Shown in pieces: positions 54,438 to 64,000 of a DNA stretch of 64,000 nt. How positions within the stretch are numbered: position 1 is the first letter of the stretch; the number at the start of each line of letters is the position of its first letter. Source of the stretch: Maricaulis sp. (GTDB lineage Bacteria > Pseudomonadota > Alphaproteobacteria > Caulobacterales > Maricaulaceae). Under the pieces are notes generated by a model, which worked only from the letters and a program-made list of their open reading frames with translations, was not told the origin of the DNA and did no database searches. The translations under genes were made by a program, and so were the position numbers. Location: contig NZ_JASBRI010000017.1 of the NCBI RefSeq assembly GCF_030149515.1, forward strand, positions 1 to 64,000. Direction: 5' to 3'.

Positions 54438-55223
54438 ATGCGCTCCCTCACCACCGCCGCTACGGGCATGCAGGCCCAACAGCTCAATGTCGAGGTCATC
54501 TCGAACAATCTGGCCAACATGAACACGACCGGGTTCAAGCGCCAGCGCGCCGAGTTTCAGGACCTCCTCTACCAGAACGTCCAGGCCATGGGCATGAACT
54601 CGTCCGATGCCGGCACGATCGTGCCGACCGGAGTTCAGGTGGGTCTCGGCGTCCAGGCGGCCTCGATCTACCGCATCACCGAACAGGGCTCGCTGTCGAA
54701 TACGGGCAATCCGTTCGACCTGGCCATCTCCGGCCGCGGCCATTTCCGCGTTCAGATGCCGGACGGTTCGGATGCCTATACCCGCGCCGGCAATTTCGCG
54801 ATCAGCCCGGAGGGCGAGATCGTCACGGCGGACGGCTATACCGTCTCTCCGGGCGTCGCCATTCCGCAGGATGCGCGCGAAGTCTCCGTGAATGCACAGG
54901 GGCAGGTCCAGGCCCTGATCGACGGCCAGACCGAACCGCAAACGCTGGGCCAGCTGGAACTGGTGACCTTCTTCAACGAGGCCGGCCTCGAGGCCATGGG
55001 CGACAATCTCTTCCTGGAGAGCGCCGCATCGGGCCCGGCCAATGTCGGAACGCCCGGCTCGCCGGGCTATGGCACGATCCGCCAGGGCTTCGTCGAAACC
55101 GCGAACGTCAATGCCGTCTCCGAAATCACCGCACTCATCCAGGCCCAGCGGGCTTACGAGATGAATGCCCGTGTCATCACTGCCTCCGACGAGATGCTCG
55201 CCGCCTCGTCCAACCTACGCTAA
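54438..55223 (+). CDS. flgG: Flagellar basal-body rod protein FlgG
   Basis: 261 aa, the distal rod. MRSLTTAATGMQAQQLNVEVISNNLANMNTTGFKRQ is a clear FlgG start, and ETANVNAVSEITALIQAQRAYEMNARVI is the C-terminus. 14 nt after flgF. Confidence 0.97.
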   Translation: MRSLTTAATGMQAQQLNVEVISNNLANMNTTGFKRQRAEFQDLLYQNVQAMGMNSSDAGTIVPTGVQVGLGVQAASIYRITEQGSLSNTGNPFDLAISGRGHFRVQMPDGSDAYTRAGNFAISPEGEIVTADGYTVSPGVAIPQDAREVSVNAQGQVQALIDGQTEPQTLGQLELVTFFNEAGLEAMGDNLFLESAASGPANVGTPGSPGYGTIRQGFVETANVNAVSEITALIQAQRAYEMNARVITASDEMLAASSNLR

Positions 55224-55236
55224 CGGGAGCTGATCG

Positions 55237-56181
55237 ATGATCCGCAAATCAATCCTCTCCCTGGCCTGCCTGGCCACCGCCGGACTGGCCTCCGGGCCGG
55301 CCCTGGCGGGCGAAGCGGTGGTGCTGCGCGAGACGCTCAATGTCGAAGGCCCGCATGTCACGCTGGGCGATCTCTTCGGCATCGACAGCGCGGCCGCCGA
55401 TGTCGTCGTCGCCCGCTCGCCGGAGCCGGGCAGCCGCACCTCGCTGGACGTCAACTATGTCCGCCGCATCGCCGCCGAGAACGACCTCGACTGGGCCAAT
55501 GCCGCCGGCGTGCGCCGCCTGACGGTCTCCCGTGCCAGCCGCAGCATCGGGGCGGACATGCTGACCGGCATCCTGGAAGGCGAGCTCTTCGCCCAGGAAG
55601 GCCGGGTGCACGAGGTTCAGCTGTCCAACACCGCAATGGCCCTGCATGCACCCCTCGAGTCCGCCGGGGGGCCGCAGATCGTATCGCTGAACTATGACGC
55701 GCGTTCCGGCATGCTGGCCGCGGAAATCACGCCCTATGACGGCGCCCGGCCGGTGCGGGTGACAGGCCGGGCCTATGCCACGGTCGACGTGCCGGTGCTC
55801 GCCCGTGCCATCCCGGCCGGGACCGAGATCACGGGCGGCGACATCGAATGGATTTCCCACCGTTCGGACCGTCTGCGTCCCGATGCCGTCCTCGATCCGG
55901 ACGCGCTGATCGGCTTCGAGGCCCGCCGCACACTGCGGGCCGGCGAGCCGCTGCGCTCCTACGACCTGCAGCGCCCGCTGATGGTCGAGCGGGGCGAGCT
56001 TGTCACCCTCGTCTTCGAAGCTCCGGGCATCCAGCTCTCCGTGCGCGCCCGCGCCATGGAGAATGCCGCCGACGGCGAGATCGCCCGGTTCGTCAATCTG
56101 CAATCCAACCGCACGGTCGAAGCCCTGGTCGACGGGCCGGGCCGGGCCCTGGTCGGCATGGCGCCGGCCTCGAACAGCTAA
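55237..56181 (+). CDS. flgA: Flagella basal body P-ring formation protein FlgA
   Basis: 314 aa. A signal peptide (CLATAGLASGPALA), then the SAF-like domain around LARAIPAGTEITGGDIEWISHRS. Periplasmic chaperone for P-ring assembly. 13 nt after flgG. Confidence 0.93.
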   Translation: MIRKSILSLACLATAGLASGPALAGEAVVLRETLNVEGPHVTLGDLFGIDSAAADVVVARSPEPGSRTSLDVNYVRRIAAENDLDWANAAGVRRLTVSRASRSIGADMLTGILEGELFAQEGRVHEVQLSNTAMALHAPLESAGGPQIVSLNYDARSGMLAAEITPYDGARPVRVTGRAYATVDVPVLARAIPAGTEITGGDIEWISHRSDRLRPDAVLDPDALIGFEARRTLRAGEPLRSYDLQRPLMVERGELVTLVFEAPGIQLSVRARAMENAADGEIARFVNLQSNRTVEALVDGPGRALVGMAPASNS

Positions 56182-56197
56182 GCCTCAGGAGCCTCCC

Positions 56198-56941
56198 ATG
56201 ATCCGCAAACTTGCCATCCTCATCATCGGCGCGGCGGCCCTGCAGGCCTGCGCCGCCACCGACCGCCTCTCCTATGTCGGCCAGACCCCGCCGATGACGC
56301 CGATCGAGAACCCGGCGGGTCTCGCCGGAACCGGGCCGTCGCAGATCCCGATGCCGGTCTATGCCGCGCCGCGCCGCCACACCTCGCAGACCAACTCGCT
56401 GTGGAACGCCAATTCGCCGACCTTCTTCGGCGATCCGCGGGCCGCGCGCGAAGGCGACATTCTCACCGTCAATATCGACATTTCCGACAGCGCCCAGCTG
56501 CAGAACACGACCAACCGGTCGCGCGCCTCGGCAGAAGACTCGAACCTGACGAACTTCTTCGGTGCCGATCTGACCGGCTTCTTCAACGACAATATCGATC
56601 CGTCCTCGCTGACCGATCTCGGGTCGAATTCCTCGCTGCAGGGATCGGGCTCGGTCAACCGTACGGAAAGCATCTCCCTGACCGTCGCCGCGATCGTGAC
56701 CCAGGTCCTGCCCAACGGCAATCTGGTGATCGCGGGGCGCCAGGAAGTGCGCGTGAACAATGAAGTGCGCGAGCTGCTGATCACCGGCATCGCCCGCCCG
56801 CAGGACATCGCCTCGGACAATACGATCGCCCATACACAGGTCGCCGAGGCCCGCATTTCCTATGGCGGCCGCGGACATCTCTCCGACGTCCAGCGCCCGC
56901 GCTACGGCCAGGAAATCTACGACCTGCTGATGCCCTTCTAG
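56198..56941 (+). CDS. flgH: Flagellar L-ring lipoprotein FlgH
   Basis: 247 aa. Lipobox ALQAC (Cys17), then LWNANSPTFFGDPRAAREGDILTVNIDISD and GNLVIAGRQEVRVNNEVRELLITGIARPQDI, the FlgH signatures. It forms the outer-membrane L ring. The start at 56198 begins the lipoprotein signal. It ends at a terminator shared with ligA. Confidence 0.95.
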   Translation: MIRKLAILIIGAAALQACAATDRLSYVGQTPPMTPIENPAGLAGTGPSQIPMPVYAAPRRHTSQTNSLWNANSPTFFGDPRAAREGDILTVNIDISDSAQLQNTTNRSRASAEDSNLTNFFGADLTGFFNDNIDPSSLTDLGSNSSLQGSGSVNRTESISLTVAAIVTQVLPNGNLVIAGRQEVRVNNEVRELLITGIARPQDIASDNTIAHTQVAEARISYGGRGHLSDVQRPRYGQEIYDLLMPF

Positions 56942-56976
56942 GCTTTACCAGACCCCGCCACCATCGGGTTCCACTC

Positions 56977-57009
56977 GGGCCGTCGCTTTCAAGGCGACGG
57001 CCCTTTTTT

Positions 57010-57010
<1 letters not shown>
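56977..57010. terminator. Terminator between flgH and ligA
   Basis: GGGCCGTCGC pairs with GCGACGGCCC, followed by TTTTTT. It ends the flgH transcript; it lies just before the convergent ligA stop. Confidence 0.88.
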
Positions 57011-59154
<2,144 letters not shown>

Positions 59155-60852
59155 CTAAGCCTCAACTGCCATCAGCGCATCCGCCTGGGCCCGTGCCGCA
59201 TCAGTGACCTCGGCTCCGGACAGCATGCGGGCGATCTCCTCGCGCCGTTCCTGGCCCTCAAGGCGAATCAGCGAGGTGCGCACTCCGCCCTTCCCGTCAT
59301 CATCCTTGACGATCTTCCAGTGATGGTCGGCCACGGCGGCAACCTGCGGCGAATGTGTGACCACAAGGGTCTGCCCCTTCTCCGCCAGGCGTTTGAGACG
59401 CCGGCCGACGGCGTCGGCCACGGCACCGCCGACACCCTGATCGACCTCGTCGAATACCAGAACCAGGCCTTCATCCTCACCGGCCAGGGACACTTTGAGG
59501 GCGAGACCGAAGCGCGAGAGCTCGCCCCCGGAGGCGATCTTGTCCAAGGGGCCGAAGGGCGAACCGGGATTGGTGGCGACCTCGAAGACGACGCTGTCGC
59601 GGCCCTCGGGCCCGGCCCTGTCATCGTCGGAGGTGACAGTCACCCGGAAGCGGGCCTTCTCCATCTTCAACGGCGGGAGTTCACCGGCCACGGCACTGGA
59701 CAGGGCCTCGCCCGCCTGTTCACGGCTGCGCGAGAGGGCATGGGCGGCATCGTCATAGCGGGCCCTGGCCGCGGTTACCGCCTTGTCCGCCTCGGCAATC
59801 CGGTCGGCAGCGTTCTCGATCGCATCGAGCTGTTCGGCCAGCCGGCCGTGCAGGGCCGGCAGGTCGGCGGCCTCGACCGAATGCTTGCGGGCCAGGCCGC
59901 GCAGGGCGAACAGGCGCTCTTCCACGGCATCGAGGCGGCCAGGCTCGACATCGAAGGCCTGGGCCGCATCGGCCAGGGCATCCTCGGCTTCGGCAAACTC
60001 GATCAGGGCGCGATCGATGGCACCGGAGGCGCGTTCCAGCGCTGCGCCGGCCGCACCCCCGCCCTCGCCGATATGGCCGCGCACCCGTTCCAGCCCCCGA
60101 AGGGCCGCATTGAGCCGACCCTCCAGCCCGCCGCCATCGCCGGCCAGCGCCTCCTGCGCTTCCTGAAGATCGCCCAGCGCCCGTTCGGCGCCCTGCAGGA
60201 ACTGGCGCTCGTCGGCCAGTTCCGCCTCTTCCCCGGTTTTCGGCGACAGATGCTCCAATTCCTCGAGCGCATGCGTGAGAAAGGCCTTTTCCTCGTCCGA
60301 GGCCTTGTTGGCCGCGACCAGTTCGTCGCGCCTGCGGCGGGCGTCGGACAGCGCCTTCCAGGCTTCACGGCAAGCCGTGCGCAGCTCGTCATGACCGGCA
60401 AAGCTGTCGAGATAGCTGCGATGGGTTTTCGGATCCATCAGCCCGCGCCCGTCATGCTGGCCATGCACTTCCACCAGGACATCGCCCAGCGAGCGCAACA
60501 GGCCGATACTGGCGGGCTGGTCGTTGACATGGGCCCGGGACCGGCCGTCCCCGGACAGGCGCCGGCGCAGGATCAGCGGCTCGCCCGGCTCCACCGCAAT
60601 GCCCGCCTCGTCCAGAAGCGCGCGGGCTGGATGATCGGCAGCCAGCTCGAATTCGGCTATGGCCTGGGCCTCTTCGGCGCCCGAACGCACCTGTGTACGG
60701 TCTGCCCGCTCGCCGGCGGCCAGGCCCAACGCCCCCAGAAGAATCGATTTACCCGCGCCTGTCTCGCCCGTCAGGGCACACAAGCCGCTCTCGAAGACCG
60801 CATCCAGCGTGTCGATCAGGACAACATTGCGAATGGAGAGGGAGAGCAGCAT
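59155..60852 (-). CDS. recN: DNA repair protein RecN
   Basis: 565 aa SMC-like ATPase. Walker A GETGAGKS (near residue 34), central coiled coils (Ala/Glu/Arg-rich), C-terminal signature KIASGGELSRFGLALK and Walker B VFDEVD. Acts in double-strand break repair. No LexA box is visible ahead of it. Confidence 0.96.
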   Translation of the reverse strand: MLLSLSIRNVVLIDTLDAVFESGLCALTGETGAGKSILLGALGLAAGERADRTQVRSGAEEAQAIAEFELAADHPARALLDEAGIAVEPGEPLILRRRLSGDGRSRAHVNDQPASIGLLRSLGDVLVEVHGQHDGRGLMDPKTHRSYLDSFAGHDELRTACREAWKALSDARRRRDELVAANKASDEEKAFLTHALEELEHLSPKTGEEAELADERQFLQGAERALGDLQEAQEALAGDGGGLEGRLNAALRGLERVRGHIGEGGGAAGAALERASGAIDRALIEFAEAEDALADAAQAFDVEPGRLDAVEERLFALRGLARKHSVEAADLPALHGRLAEQLDAIENAADRIAEADKAVTAARARYDDAAHALSRSREQAGEALSSAVAGELPPLKMEKARFRVTVTSDDDRAGPEGRDSVVFEVATNPGSPFGPLDKIASGGELSRFGLALKVSLAGEDEGLVLVFDEVDQGVGGAVADAVGRRLKRLAEKGQTLVVTHSPQVAAVADHHWKIVKDDDGKGGVRTSLIRLEGQERREEIARMLSGAEVTDAARAQADALMAVEA

Positions 60853-60875
60853 TCAGGCGTTCGCGCCCCCGGTCC

Positions 60876-61712
60876 CTAGCCGAACAGGCGCCGCCAGGCG
60901 CGTTCGAAATACGAGGGATCGTCGCGACCCACAGCCTCGTCCAGCGTAATGCCCTCGCGGGTCAAAAGATCATAGCTGTCCTGATACCAGTCGCTGCCCG
61001 GGAAATTGTGACCGAGCACGGCGGCGACCTGCCGCGCCTCGTCGTCGACGCCCAGCGCGACATAGGATTCCACAAGACGGTGCAATGCCTCCGGCACATG
61101 CGTGGTCGTGCCATAATCGCGGACCACGTTCTGGAAGCGGTTGATGGCGGCGAGATGATAATTGCGGCGCAGATACCAGCGGCCGACGCTCATCTCCTTG
61201 CCGGCGAGATGGTCACGCGTCATGTCGATCTTCAGCCGTGCATCCGTGGCGTAGCGGCTGTCCGGAAAGCGGCGCACCACCTGTTCCAGTGCGTTCAGCG
61301 CCTGCTGGGTAGCGGCCTGGTCACGGCCGACATCCATGATCTGCTCGAAGTAACAGATCGCCACGAGATAATAGGCGTAGGCCGCGTTGCGATTGCCCGG
61401 GTGCAGCGAGATAAAGCGCTCGGCATCGGAGATCGCTTCCTCGTAATTGCGCGACTGGTAATTCGCGAAGGCCGCCATCAGCATAGAGCGGCGGGCCCAT
61501 TCCGAATACGGGTGCTGACGCTCGACTTCGTCGAACTGGGCCGCGGCCTGCCGGTACTGGTTGCGATCCATGCTCTGGAAGGCTTCGCCGTAAATCGTTT
61601 CGGCGGGACGTTCGACATAGGCCAGATCTTCGCGGGGGCGGTTGGACTGGCAACCGGCCACGACAAGCGCGGACAGGACAAGCGGCAACAGGGTACGCAA
61701 TGAAGGGGTCAT
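60876..61712 (-). CDS. bamD: Outer membrane assembly lipoprotein BamD
   Basis: 278 aa. Lipobox VVAGC (start chosen at 61712, where the signal begins) and TPR-like helices (YGEAFQSMDRNQYRQAAAQFDEVERQHPYSEWARRSMLM). Essential part of the BAM complex that inserts outer-membrane proteins. 23 nt before recN on the same strand. Confidence 0.95.
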   Translation of the reverse strand: MTPSLRTLLPLVLSALVVAGCQSNRPREDLAYVERPAETIYGEAFQSMDRNQYRQAAAQFDEVERQHPYSEWARRSMLMAAFANYQSRNYEEAISDAERFISLHPGNRNAAYAYYLVAICYFEQIMDVGRDQAATQQALNALEQVVRRFPDSRYATDARLKIDMTRDHLAGKEMSVGRWYLRRNYHLAAINRFQNVVRDYGTTTHVPEALHRLVESYVALGVDDEARQVAAVLGHNFPGSDWYQDSYDLLTREGITLDEAVGRDDPSYFERAWRRLFG

Positions 61713-61824
61713 CAGGACACGGCTCAACAGCTGTGGCGGCCGGCCGGCCACCCGTTCGATAGCGTTTGTAGCGGATGATTGGCCGGGGCAAAAGTGCCCC
61801 GTCAGTGACCGGGCAAAAGACAGC

Positions 61825-62724
61825 TCAGGAATGCGCCAGGGCGACGTCCTGACGGGCCTCGTCGCGCATGTTCACCCATTTCCAGGCGGTCGCGTCGTCC
61901 AGCAGTGTGCGCAAGGCGAGATTGTTGATGGCATGGCCGGGCCGTTCAGCGGCGTAACGGCCGATGATCGGGGCGCCGGCCAGGTAGAGATCACCCAGCG
62001 CGTCGAGCGCCTTGTGCCGCACGAATTCGTCCTCGAACCGCAGGCCTTCCGGATTGGCGATGCCGGTTTCGTCCAGCACCACGGCATTGTCCATCGACCC
62101 GCCCCGGGCCAGGCCGGCGGCCAGGAGGGCGTCATAATCTTTCCTGAAACCGAAGGTGCGCGCCCCGGCGATGTCGGCCGAGAAAATTTCCGGGGTCACG
62201 TCGAAGATGCAGGACTGACGGCCGACTGCAGCGTGTTCGAAGGCGATTTCCACCTCGATCATCGGCTTCAATGCCGGCAGGAAGCTGGCACGGCGCTCGT
62301 CCATCTCGACCGTCACCGGCTTGAGCACCTGGATCGCGCGGCGCGGCGCGGCGCGGGATTGCAGACCCACCTGCCTGATCAGCTTGACGAAGGGCGCCGA
62401 GGATCCGTCCATGACCGGGATTTCCGAACCGTCGACTTCGATCAGCGCATCGTCGACACCCAGGCCGGCCAATGCCGCCATGAGGTGTTCCACCGTGGCG
62501 ACCGAGACACCCGCCCGATTGCAGATGGTCGTGCCCAGCCGAAGCTCGCTGACGGCGTGGGCACGCGCGGCGATGCGGTTGTCACGATCGGTGACATCCG
62601 TGCGCACGAAGGTGATGCCCGCGCCGGCGGAGGCCGGCTGCAGGACGATACGAACCCGTTCGCCCGAATGAAGGCCGATGCCTGCGCAGACCACTGGGGC
62701 CGCCAATGTGTGCCGGTTAATCAC
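61825..62724 (-). CDS. lpxC: UDP-3-O-acyl-N-acetylglucosamine deacetylase LpxC
   Basis: 299 aa. Commits UDP-acyl-GlcNAc to lipid A synthesis. Zinc-site His residues are in VEHLMAALAG and the later HKALDALGDLYL. GIGLHSGERVRI is the typical start. Situated between ftsZ and bamD, as in many alphaproteobacteria. Confidence 0.97.
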   Translation of the reverse strand: MINRHTLAAPVVCAGIGLHSGERVRIVLQPASAGAGITFVRTDVTDRDNRIAARAHAVSELRLGTTICNRAGVSVATVEHLMAALAGLGVDDALIEVDGSEIPVMDGSSAPFVKLIRQVGLQSRAAPRRAIQVLKPVTVEMDERRASFLPALKPMIEVEIAFEHAAVGRQSCIFDVTPEIFSADIAGARTFGFRKDYDALLAAGLARGGSMDNAVVLDETGIANPEGLRFEDEFVRHKALDALGDLYLAGAPIIGRYAAERPGHAINNLALRTLLDDATAWKWVNMRDEARQDVALAHS

Positions 62725-62882
62725 TGTTACGCGCCGTCTGCTCTATGGTGTCCCAACATGGCGAAGCAAGTCTGTCCGGCGGTAAGCGCCGTCCCTCGCC
62801 TGCACCCAACACCACGGCCTGTCAGCGATCAATTAAACCATTGTTGCGTTTTGTTACGCGATTGCAGCAAATCCGGAATCGA

Positions 62883-62916
62883 AACGGCCCGCTCCTGTGT
62901 CGGGAGGCGGGCCGTT
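62883..62916 (-). terminator. Stem-loop downstream of ftsZ
   Basis: AACGGCCCGC pairs with GCGGGCCGTT in the 214-bp ftsZ-lpxC gap. It lacks a strong T-run, so it is a possible weak terminator or attenuator. No other gene is seen in this gap. Confidence 0.5.
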
Positions 62917-62938
62917 GTCATGACATCGGCAGCTGGAG

Positions 62939-64000
62939 CTAGTTGGCCTGGCGGCGCAGGAAGGCCGGGATTTCCAGATCGCCTTCGTCCAGGCTGTCGC
63001 CGAAAAGATCGCCCGACTGCGGGCGCGGCTGGGTGGTCGGGGTCTGGACCGGAGCGCTCTTGGTCACCGGTGCGGCCTTGGGCGCCGGTTCCGCGGGTTT
63101 GCGGCGGCGTCCGAACAGGGAGAAGCCGCCCCGCTTGCCATCATCCTGGGTTTCCGCCTGCGGCTGGGCCTCGCCCCGGCGCTGCTCGTAACGCGCGTTC
63201 AGGCTGGCCGCTTCCTGGGCCAGGCGCGCCTGGTCCTGCACGACCTGCGGGGTTTCCGCCCGGCGTTCCGGGTGTGTGCGTGCATCGGCCAGATAGGGAT
63301 CGGTGTCGCGATCGATATCGGCTTCGGCGACCGCATCGGAGAGGTCCTCCGCGCCGACGGCCCGCTTCATCGGCTCCGCTTCCGTCTCGGGCTCCCGAAA
63401 CTCCGGCTCTGCGCGGCGGACCAGGGGGTCAGGCCGGGCCTGGGCCCGCGTGTCCCCGGTCAGGCGGCCCGGACGGTCGGATCCGGTGCGTTTCCAGGGC
63501 AGGATGGCGTCGTTCGGGCTGGTGCGTTCAGCGCTGTGGCCGGTACGCTGGCGCGTACGGGTCTCGGCCTGGACGGCTTCCGCGTCGATCCCGGTCGCGA
63601 CGACCGAAACGCGCATCGAACCTTCCATGTTTTCGTCGAACGTGGAACCGACAATGATATTCGCCTCCGGATCGACCTCGGCGCGGATTTCGTTCGCGGC
63701 CTCGTCGACCTCGTAGAGGGTCATGTCGTAGCCGCCGGTGATATTGATCAGGACGCCGGTGGCCCCCTTCATCGACACATCGTCCAGCAGCGGGTTGGAA
63801 ATCGCCGCCTGGGCGGCTTCCACGGCGCGCTTCTCGCCGGAGGCCTCGCCGGTGCCCATCATCGCCTTGCCCATCTCGTTCATCACGGCGCGAACGTCCG
63901 CAAAGTCGAGATTGATGAGGCCCGGCATCACCATCAGGTCGGTGATACCGCGCACACCGGAATGCAGGACCTGGTCGGCCATCGAGAATGCCTCGGCGAA
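62939..64000 (-). CDS. ftsZ: Cell division protein FtsZ (3' part, start outside window)
   Basis: At least 353 aa are visible: the GTPase C-terminal half ([83 protein letters not shown]), then a long Arg/Pro/Glu-rich linker and a C-terminal conserved peptide ending [16 protein letters not shown]. The long linker is usual in alphaproteobacteria. The N-terminal GTP-binding half lies beyond the window edge. Confidence 0.97.
   Translation of the reverse strand, partial: FAEAFSMADQVLHSGVRGITDLMVMPGLINLDFADVRAVMNEMGKAMMGTGEASGEKRAVEAAQAAISNPLLDDVSMKGATGVLINITGGYDMTLYEVDEAANEIRAEVDPEANIIVGSTFDENMEGSMRVSVVATGIDAEAVQAETRTRQRTGHSAERTSPNDAILPWKRTGSDRPGRLTGDTRAQARPDPLVRRAEPEFREPETEAEPMKRAVGAEDLSDAVAEADIDRDTDPYLADARTHPERRAETPQVVQDQARLAQEAASLNARYEQRRGEAQPQAETQDDGKRGGFSLFGRRRKPAEPAPKAAPVTKSAPVQTPTTQPRPQSGDLFGDSLDEGDLEIPAFLRRQAN

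Overview
The window is about 64 kb of a GC-rich alphaproteobacterial chromosome, most likely from the Maricaulales/Hyphomonadaceae (stalked or budding marine relatives of Caulobacter). This lineage call is an inference. It rests on the fliQ-fliR-flhB-cckA order, a CtrA-type box (TTAA-N7-TTAAC) between flagellar operons, a sigma-54 promoter in front of flgF, an alphaproteobacterial LexA box (GTTC-N7-GTTC) at recA, and the ftsZ-lpxC-bamD-recN-ligA order. I found no rRNA, tRNA, CRISPR array, prophage or insertion sequence.

Layout. 1-11.8 kb is housekeeping and purine synthesis: map, radC, a threonine-synthase-like gene, purB, purC, and the three-subunit FGAR amidotransferase purS-purQ-purL. Among them sit small genes, including an F1-ATPase inhibitor-like zeta subunit and a DUF559 nuclease framed by inverted repeats. 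11.8-16.2 kb holds a small XRE-regulator/membrane-protein operon with tandem palindromic operators, an M28 peptidase, a YHS protein, and a BolA / aldo-keto reductase / monothiol glutaredoxin group. 16.4-25.5 kb carries a cation/proton antiporter, rpsD, a methyltransferase, a TrmJ-like enzyme, icd, two STAS-like paralogues, and an ECF41-type sigma operon that has its own predicted promoter. 25.5-31.5 kb is alaS, recA with its SOS box, and mltF.

31.5-34.6 kb is the most unusual accessory stretch: a BLUF blue-light sensor, a protein with a degenerate EAL-like end, and an AraC-type regulator, all on one strand and preceded by an AT-rich non-coding block. 35.9-57 kb is a cell-cycle and motility region: cckA, then flhB-fliR-fliQ, fliE-flgC-flgB, fliO-fliP, the fliL-fliM operon with a MotE-like protein and a very large TPR protein, and flgF-flgG-flgA-flgH. 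Two tandem DUF885 lipoproteins interrupt the flagellar genes. 57-64 kb is ligA, recN, bamD, lpxC and the 3' part of ftsZ.

How it fits together. CckA heads the phosphorelay that controls CtrA, and a CtrA box lies between two flagellar operons, so cell-cycle control and flagellum building are physically and probably functionally linked here. The best candidates for undescribed biology are the split BLUF / EAL-like / AraC light-signalling module, the ECF41 sigma factor partnered with a membrane-anchored AhpD-like protein, and the XRE/membrane-protein switch with 20-bp-phased operators. Many long open frames antisense to real genes are artefacts of high-GC codon use and are not listed.
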